A stretch of DNA of 64,000 bases from Amaurobius ferox (lineage: Eukaryota; Arthropoda; Arachnida; Araneae; Amaurobiidae), in the NCBI GenBank assembly GCA_951213105.1, contig OX578134.1, positions 135,218,793 through 135,282,792 on the forward strand, read 5' to 3'. Under the pieces are notes generated by a model. That model was not told the origin of the DNA, ran no database searches, and saw only the letters and a program-made list of their open reading frames with translations. Below, one piece after another: positions 58,684 to 64,000 of the stretch (its first letter is position 1; each line of letters starts with the position of its first letter). The translations under genes were made by a program, and so were the position numbers.

Positions 58684-58689
<6 letters not shown>

Positions 58690-58724
<35 letters not shown>

Positions 58725-58725
58725 A
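58690..58725. repeat. AT/GT microsatellite between two Naiad insertions
   Basis: AT run followed by GTGTGTGT. It touches the outer 3' end of the next Naiad and lies within 70 bp of the previous one. Confidence 0.85.
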
Positions 58726-61185
58726 TTCAAATAAAAGAGGGAAATAAGCCAACTGGATAGTATAAGAGGCCGAGGGGGATTTTGACCCCTCGTTCCCGGT
58801 TTAAGCGTACTTTTACGCCTAGGCAACACTCCCCGAACCATTACTATGCAACGGCCTATCCTCCAAAATTGTGTCAAGTATAATACACATAGGGCAATGG
58901 GAAATGCCAATAACAGACAATTGGAAGAAAATGAAAAAACAGTAATGACAATACAGAGACGAAGTGCTTACTAGATATAGCTCAAGATACATGTACACCA
59001 GGGTGTGCTGTCGGCGAGTTCCAGAGAGTTCATCCTAACAGTTAATTTCTAACGATAAAATCAGTTTTTAAATTTTTACATTCAATATTTTTAAAATAAG
59101 CGTTATCTACGTCATTGAAGATAATATTGTAATAGTATTTAAAGAATTTTTCTGGATAATATTTCTTGATTGCGTCTTGCATTATTTTTCTGTTATTAAT
59201 AATACAATCCACTTTGAAAGTATTAAACCGTTGATTTCTTTTCAAATGATTGATTATTACATTTCGAAATATATTTTTACTCAGGTTGGAATTCCATTCT
59301 ATAATTTGGTTAATGCTTATATTGAAAGAAGTTCTTTTATCATATAAGATTGTATATATTCCTTTATTGATATTGTATTTAACTGTAATGTCCAGAAAAT
59401 CTACTTTGTCTTTGTTTTTCAATTGGGTCTCGATGAGATTCAGTCCTTTAGGGTAAAAACCAAAATCAAATTCCGGCATATTTTCGTATTGTCCTAATAG
59501 GATGTCGTCCACGAAACAAAAGCATGGGATTTCGTGCAGAATGTGTGTGCCCTCTTCGTATTTATTCAAATACAAGTCAGCAAGGAGGGAAGAGCATCCG
59601 CCACCCATAGGAATGCCCCTGACTTGTTGATAATAATTAGATCCATTAAAAAGTATATTTTCAAATAAAACAATTCGTATCAAGCTCTTATATTTACTAA
59701 TTGTAACTAATGAATGCAAATCATGTGTCTCGTACATTTCCAGTAAAATAGCAAACAGATCTTTGATTAATAATGTTGAACAAATCCTTGAAATCGTAAC
59801 TTCTAAATCTTATGTCTTTGTTGTAAAATTTGAGTCTTGATCACTTCATCGCTGTTATTGATCATAACAGTGCCTTTTCGTTGGATGTTTGACATGACTG
59901 CTTTTAGATATGATAATAGCTTATAATTAGCTATGGTTAAGTAAGTTTTGCAGCCTATGGTCACAGGTCGAAATTTAACGGGGTTTTTGGGTAGCTTAGG
60001 AATCAATACGAGATATGGAAAGGTGACGTTTTTTAGATCGTGATCCATACGCTTATAAAGGGCGTTGATCTTATTTTCTATAGTTCTTCCTGTATGTTGT
60101 AACAGGGTATACATTTGTGCATCTTGATAACAATTATTCAAGGCTTCTACATAATATTTGATACAAGTAAAAGCATAATTGGATACTACTTTATCTGCAT
60201 AAGTTATTGCATATGTAGTGCTATATTTTTTGTGATCAGCCTTAATTGAAGGAGAATAATTTTTAAGATCAGCCTCAGTTGAAGGATAATAATTTTTATT
60301 TCTTAATTTGTTATAATGATAATTAAACATTTTGGATATGCTATACTTCCATTCTGCGAATGCTCTAATTGGAATGCTGTATTTCACTGCGAGTTTGTAT
60401 ATAAATTTTTTGAGATCCTGTATAAAACAATCTTCAATTTGTCCAGATTCTTGTATACGGAATTTGGTTCCGAATTGAAGTATGGTCTTTATAATTCTCG
60501 ATGATATTTAGATCTCCGGAAATTATGTGTCCATGATGTTGATTGATAAACTTGCTATTTTTGCATTCGCAATCCCTGCACATAAATTTGTTGATGTTCT
60601 TGCCAATATGATTGTAATTAAAAAATTTTCTTCCGTTAGTTTTTGCAGACTTATAAGTCATTTTTATTTCCAGATTAGTTATCGGCATTAGATAGGCCAA
60701 TTTATTTAAGTACGTTTTTATATTCATGAGATCTTAGCATTTGTTCTTGAAGGTAGTAATAATATATTCCTGTATAGCTTTCCTTTTTACTGGTTTAGCC
60801 AAATCCAAGTGTAGTAATTTTGTCCTTAGTTTTAACGTATCCAACATGATTCCAAAGTTAGTAGTCGCAATTTCTTTGTTCACATTATATTCTGTATCAA
60901 TATGACATTCTTGCAATCTATTCCATATTCGTCGAATATAACGTTTCTTGATTCCAAATATCAGATTTTTGATCCAATTAATTTTATTATCTCTGTAAGT
61001 ACTAAGTTGCTTGATGAAATGTTCTACTTTATTTAAAGTATCGTTAAAAGACAGATGTTTCTTGCCCCTTCCTCTTTTCCATCGTTTTTTCTTCGTATTA
61101 GGTATATCATGTAATACAGATAGACGTTGCACATTGTTACAAGATTCGTAGTTATAGGTATCTCGAAAAATTATCGAATTAATCT
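58725..61185 (-). mobile_element. second Naiad family, minus-oriented partial copy
   Basis: 3' UTR at 58725-59040, RT region 59042-61132. It is clearly a different family from the one at 13405: motifs agree but the DNA does not. The GIY-YIG part is absent. Its outer end (gggaaataagccaac, 58738) is the complement of the outer end of the plus-oriented copy. Confidence 0.86.
59042..61132 (-). pseudogene. Naiad-2 linker and reverse transcriptase, frameshifted
   Basis: Four blocks in order of translation. 61132-60734: KKKRWKRGRGKKH and the pre-RT region. 60727-60434: CRDCECKNSKF with the CxC linker and HGHIISGDLNI. 60387-59803: ITYADKVVSNYAF, FPYLVLIPKLPKNPVKFRPV. 59737-59042: RGIPMGGGCSSLLADLYL (motif B), FCFVDDILL (motif C) and KVDFLDITV. 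Motif A (SYDFKDLF) falls in the gap near 59790, where the copy has lost two bases relative to the plus copy (aagtgatcaagactc versus aagtgatcaacagactc), plus a second 2-bp loss soon after. It is inactive. Confidence 0.88.
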
Positions 61186-62675
61186 TAATAACTTATACAG
61201 ATAAAGTAGTATCCAATTATGCTTTTACTTGTATCAAATATTATGTAGACGCCTTGAATAATTGTTATTAAGATGCACAAATGTATACCCTGTTACAACA
61301 TACAGGAAGAACTATAGAAAATAAAATCAAGGCCCTTTATATGCGTATTGATCACGATCTAAAAACGCCATCTTTCCATATCTCGTATTGATCCCTAAGC
61401 TACACATAACCCCTGTTAAATTTCGACCTGTGACCGTGGGCTTTAAAACTTACTTAACCATAGCTAATTCTAGGCTATTATCATATCTAAAAACAGTCAT
61501 GTCAAACATCCAACGAAAAGGCACTGTTGTCAATAACAGCTGTGAAGTGATCAACAGACTCAAATTTTACAACAAAGACATGAGATTTAGAAGTTACGAT
61601 TTCAAGGATTTATTCAACAATATTAATCTCGAAGATCGGTTTGCTATTTTACTGGAAATATACGAGACACATGATTTGCATGCATTGGTTACAATTAGTA
61701 AATATAAGAGCTTGATACGAATTGTTTTATTTGAAAATATACTTTTTAATGGATCTAATTATTATCAACAAGTCAGGGGCATTCCTATGAGTGGCGGATG
61801 CTCTTCTCTCCTTGCTGACTTGTATTTCAATAAATACGAAGAGGGCACACACATTCTGCACGAAATCCCATACTTTCGTTTCGTGGACGACATCCTATTA
61901 GGACAATACGAAAATATGCCGGAATTTGATTTTGATTTTTACCCTAAAGGACTGGATCTCATCGAGACCCAATTAAAAACAAAGACGAAGTAGATTTTCT
62001 GGACATTACAGTTAAATACAATATCAATAAGGGAATATATACAATCTTATATGATAAAAGAACTTCTTTCAATATAAGCATTAACCAAATTATAGACTGA
62101 AATTCCAGCCTGAGTAAAAATATATTTCGGAATGTTATAATGAATCATTTGAAAAGAAATCAACGGATTAATACTTTCAAAGTCGATTGTATTATTAATA
62201 ACAGAAAAATAATGCAAGAAGCAATCAAGAAAAATTATTCAGAAAAATTCTTAAAATACTATTACAATATTATCTTCAATGGCGTAGAAAACGCTGATTT
62301 TAAAGATATTGAATGTATACATTTTGAAAACTAATTTTATCTTTAGAAATTAACGGTTAGAATGAATCCTCTGGAACTCGCCGACAACGCACCCTGGTGT
62401 ACATGTACCTTGAGCTATATCTAGTAAGCACTCCACCTCTGTATTGTCATTACTGTTTTTTCATTCTCTTCCAATTGTCGCTTATTGGCATTTCCCATTG
62501 CCCTCTGTGTATTATACTTGACGCAATTTCGGAGGATAGGCCGTTGCATAGTAATGGTTTCGGGAGTGTTGCCCAGGCGTAAAAACACGCTTAAACCGGA
62601 AACGAGGGGTCACAATCCCTCTCGGCCTTTTATACTATCCAATTGGCTTATTTCCCTCTTTCATTTGAATTCATA
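61186..62675 (+). mobile_element. second Naiad family, plus-oriented partial copy
   Basis: It starts inside the RT (at TYTDKVVSNYAF) directly after the end of the minus copy and runs through the 3' UTR to about 62675. The UTR tail is the inverted counterpart of 58725-58920. Confidence 0.86.
61195..62335 (+). pseudogene. Naiad-2 reverse transcriptase, plus copy, broken
   Basis: TDKVVSNYAFTCIKYYVDAL opens it, with a stop soon after (tattaagat, Q to stop). 61388-61990 encodes RSYDFKDLFNNINLEDRF (motif A), RGIPMSGGCSSLLADLYF (motif B) and FRFVDDILL (motif C). A frame loss follows at aaaacaaagacgaag (61975), and a Trp codon is TGA at about 62098 (atagactgaaattcc). The tail, 62140-62334, matches the C terminus of the minus copy. 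It is inactive although its YxDD-type core is present. Confidence 0.87.
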
Positions 62676-64000
62676 TATTTGCTTTCCGTGACTGAGCAGC
62701 ATCGCGCCAAACCGTTAAGTGTTTAGATTTGATTTGATTTGATATATACATGTACTTTTGCAGTTCATTTTCATAATTATATATATATATATATATATAT
62801 GTATAAAATAAAAAACTGAATTTATAAATATTAAAAAATTAGAAGCTATTTTGCATACTGGTATATTTAAATTTTTATTAACGTGAGAAACTAGTGAAAT
62901 GATGATTATTCAAACATAGGAGGGAAAATCATAAAAATTCACTAAAATATATGTTGAAGATCGAGAACGGTTGTTTATGTCAAGTGTCTCTCCTAAATTT
63001 TAATAAAACACTATTATAAATCAAAAGGATCACACAAAGAATATGGCAAAAATTACGGCAGGGCCACCCATAGATGAGACAGGCACCACTCATGTGGGGC
63101 CTGGACCTATAATATGTTTGTTTGGAGGATAGAAAAGACATAAAAAATTTACAAAGGGAAATCAAATACGGTGGTGGTGGTAGGGGGGGGGGATTTGTAT
63201 GGGCGGACCTCATTACGATAAAGCAAATCTATTCGCCAATGAATTTTGTAACCAACACACCCGAATACATTCAAAACCAGTGCTTCTTTCAGGCACACCT
63301 CCGGGGAGCGAATCCATGGTAGAGAGCAAACAATGAAAAAGTTGTCATCTTGACGAAATGGGAATGACATTTAATCATAGTACCTCCCACGATGATTCAT
63401 GGCTTTCTCTCGATAAATCACGGCTGACAGCTGCCGTGGCATTTTTTGCATTGTGGAAAGAAAAACCACAGAAACTTTACATATGTAGGAAAATTCAAGG
63501 AATTTTTGAGGCACTACTAGATTTTTCGTGACTCGATTTCATAATTCATGACTTTTTCGGGACCCACTTTCCGTTTTCGATATATTTTCGGGACTTTAGT
63601 GACTTTCATGCCTGTAGACACCCAGAATATATATATATATATAAAACTTAAAATCTACGAAATAGCTATAAAAAATTTACGGAAAGCTTTGTTAGATACA
63701 GTACACAAGATTGGACAACGGTATTAACCAGTTTCAAAGACAAAAATGCGCATTCTTCGTCGGGATAAATAAGACCGAGCACCGGTTATCATCAAAGGCA
63801 CCGGTACCGGTACTAAAATTTAGCACCACAAACGCGTTCTTTCATTTGTCAGCATCGGCGCTCTGTCTTGTTTACCCTTACGAAGAAGGTTTTTTACTTT
63901 TGCCTTCATTCAACCTTTATGCGTCTAAGTTTTTATTTTGCATAATAATACTCATACCATCATCGTTATCATGTATTTTTGATTGAGTTTTCCTCTTTCA
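62676..64000. other. no gene seen; two short AT microsatellites
   Basis: AT runs lie at 62779-62800 and 63629-63642; a poly-G/GGT tract at 63171-63192. Open frames (62980, 63122, 63149, 63711) show no motifs. 63780-63820 has a run of accggt phrases. I recognise no gene. Confidence 0.45.

Noticed and set aside
62080..62110. In-frame UGA in Naiad-2 as selenocysteine
   Set aside because: The sister copy has a Trp codon (TGG) at this place and no Cys is conserved there, so a TGG to TGA lesion is simpler.
1..64000. Bacterial-style operons, phage or plasmid functions
   Set aside because: Composition, microsatellites, retroelements and the SMARCAL1 gene all point to an animal nuclear genome; no such genes are seen.

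Overview
This window looks like a piece of an AT-rich invertebrate nuclear genome. An arthropod is likely and a spider or other chelicerate is plausible, but I cannot prove the species. The reasons are introns and animal-type polyadenylation signals rather than operons, an animal SMARCAL1 gene, and a dense mixture of Naiad-type Penelope-like retroelements, hAT, Merlin and Tc1 relics. Naiads are known to be abundant in spiders and other invertebrates. Only one cellular gene is clear: SMARCAL1, an ATP-driven annealing helicase that restarts stalled replication forks (26871-28871, minus strand). A second open frame at 48720-49238 may be a real exon of an unrecognised gene. Almost everything else is repeats and dead or dying transposons.

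Layout. 1-4690: a tandem satellite of 28 full units of 169 or 162 bp, each with tRNA-like A and B boxes on the minus strand, then degraded units to about 4990. 5589-11370: four copies of a non-coding family of about 760 bp that I call element H (hairpin at the 5' end, hairpin near the 3' end, subterminal inverted repeats, head-to-tail dimers). 12014-17970: a Naiad-type Penelope-like element between AT microsatellites, with an intact 842-residue GIY-YIG/reverse transcriptase and a tandem 5'-truncated copy as a pseudo-LTR. 18600-25475: a hAT relic, another H dimer, a second hAT relic on the minus strand, and a Merlin fragment. 26871-28937: SMARCAL1. 30021-37811: a fold-back repeat, a ZMYM1-like hAT relic, a 733-bp duplication, a 2.15-kb element with terminal inverted repeats, and a tiny hairpin repeat present twice. 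39189-42420: a palindrome, a Merlin transposase pseudogene, and a hAT tail joined to it. 44318-47206: a minisatellite, a third H cluster and a gag fragment. 48720-52252: the possible gene, a 1.9-kb palindrome and a Tc1 relic. 52699-55289: an element with 45-bp terminal inverted repeats but no transposase. 55475-62675: two more Naiad copies, each as an inverted (head-to-head) structure with 3' ends outward. 62676-64000: nothing recognisable.

How the parts relate. The intact Naiad protein at 14489-17017 could in principle act on the copies at 12064 and 55475-58625, which share its 3' sequence. The family at 58725-62675 is a second, related Naiad lineage whose two partial copies are both broken. 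No transposase for element H, the 35455-37602 element or the 52699-55289 element lies in the window, so all look non-autonomous. All statements about family membership come from reading motifs in the translations; no database search was possible.
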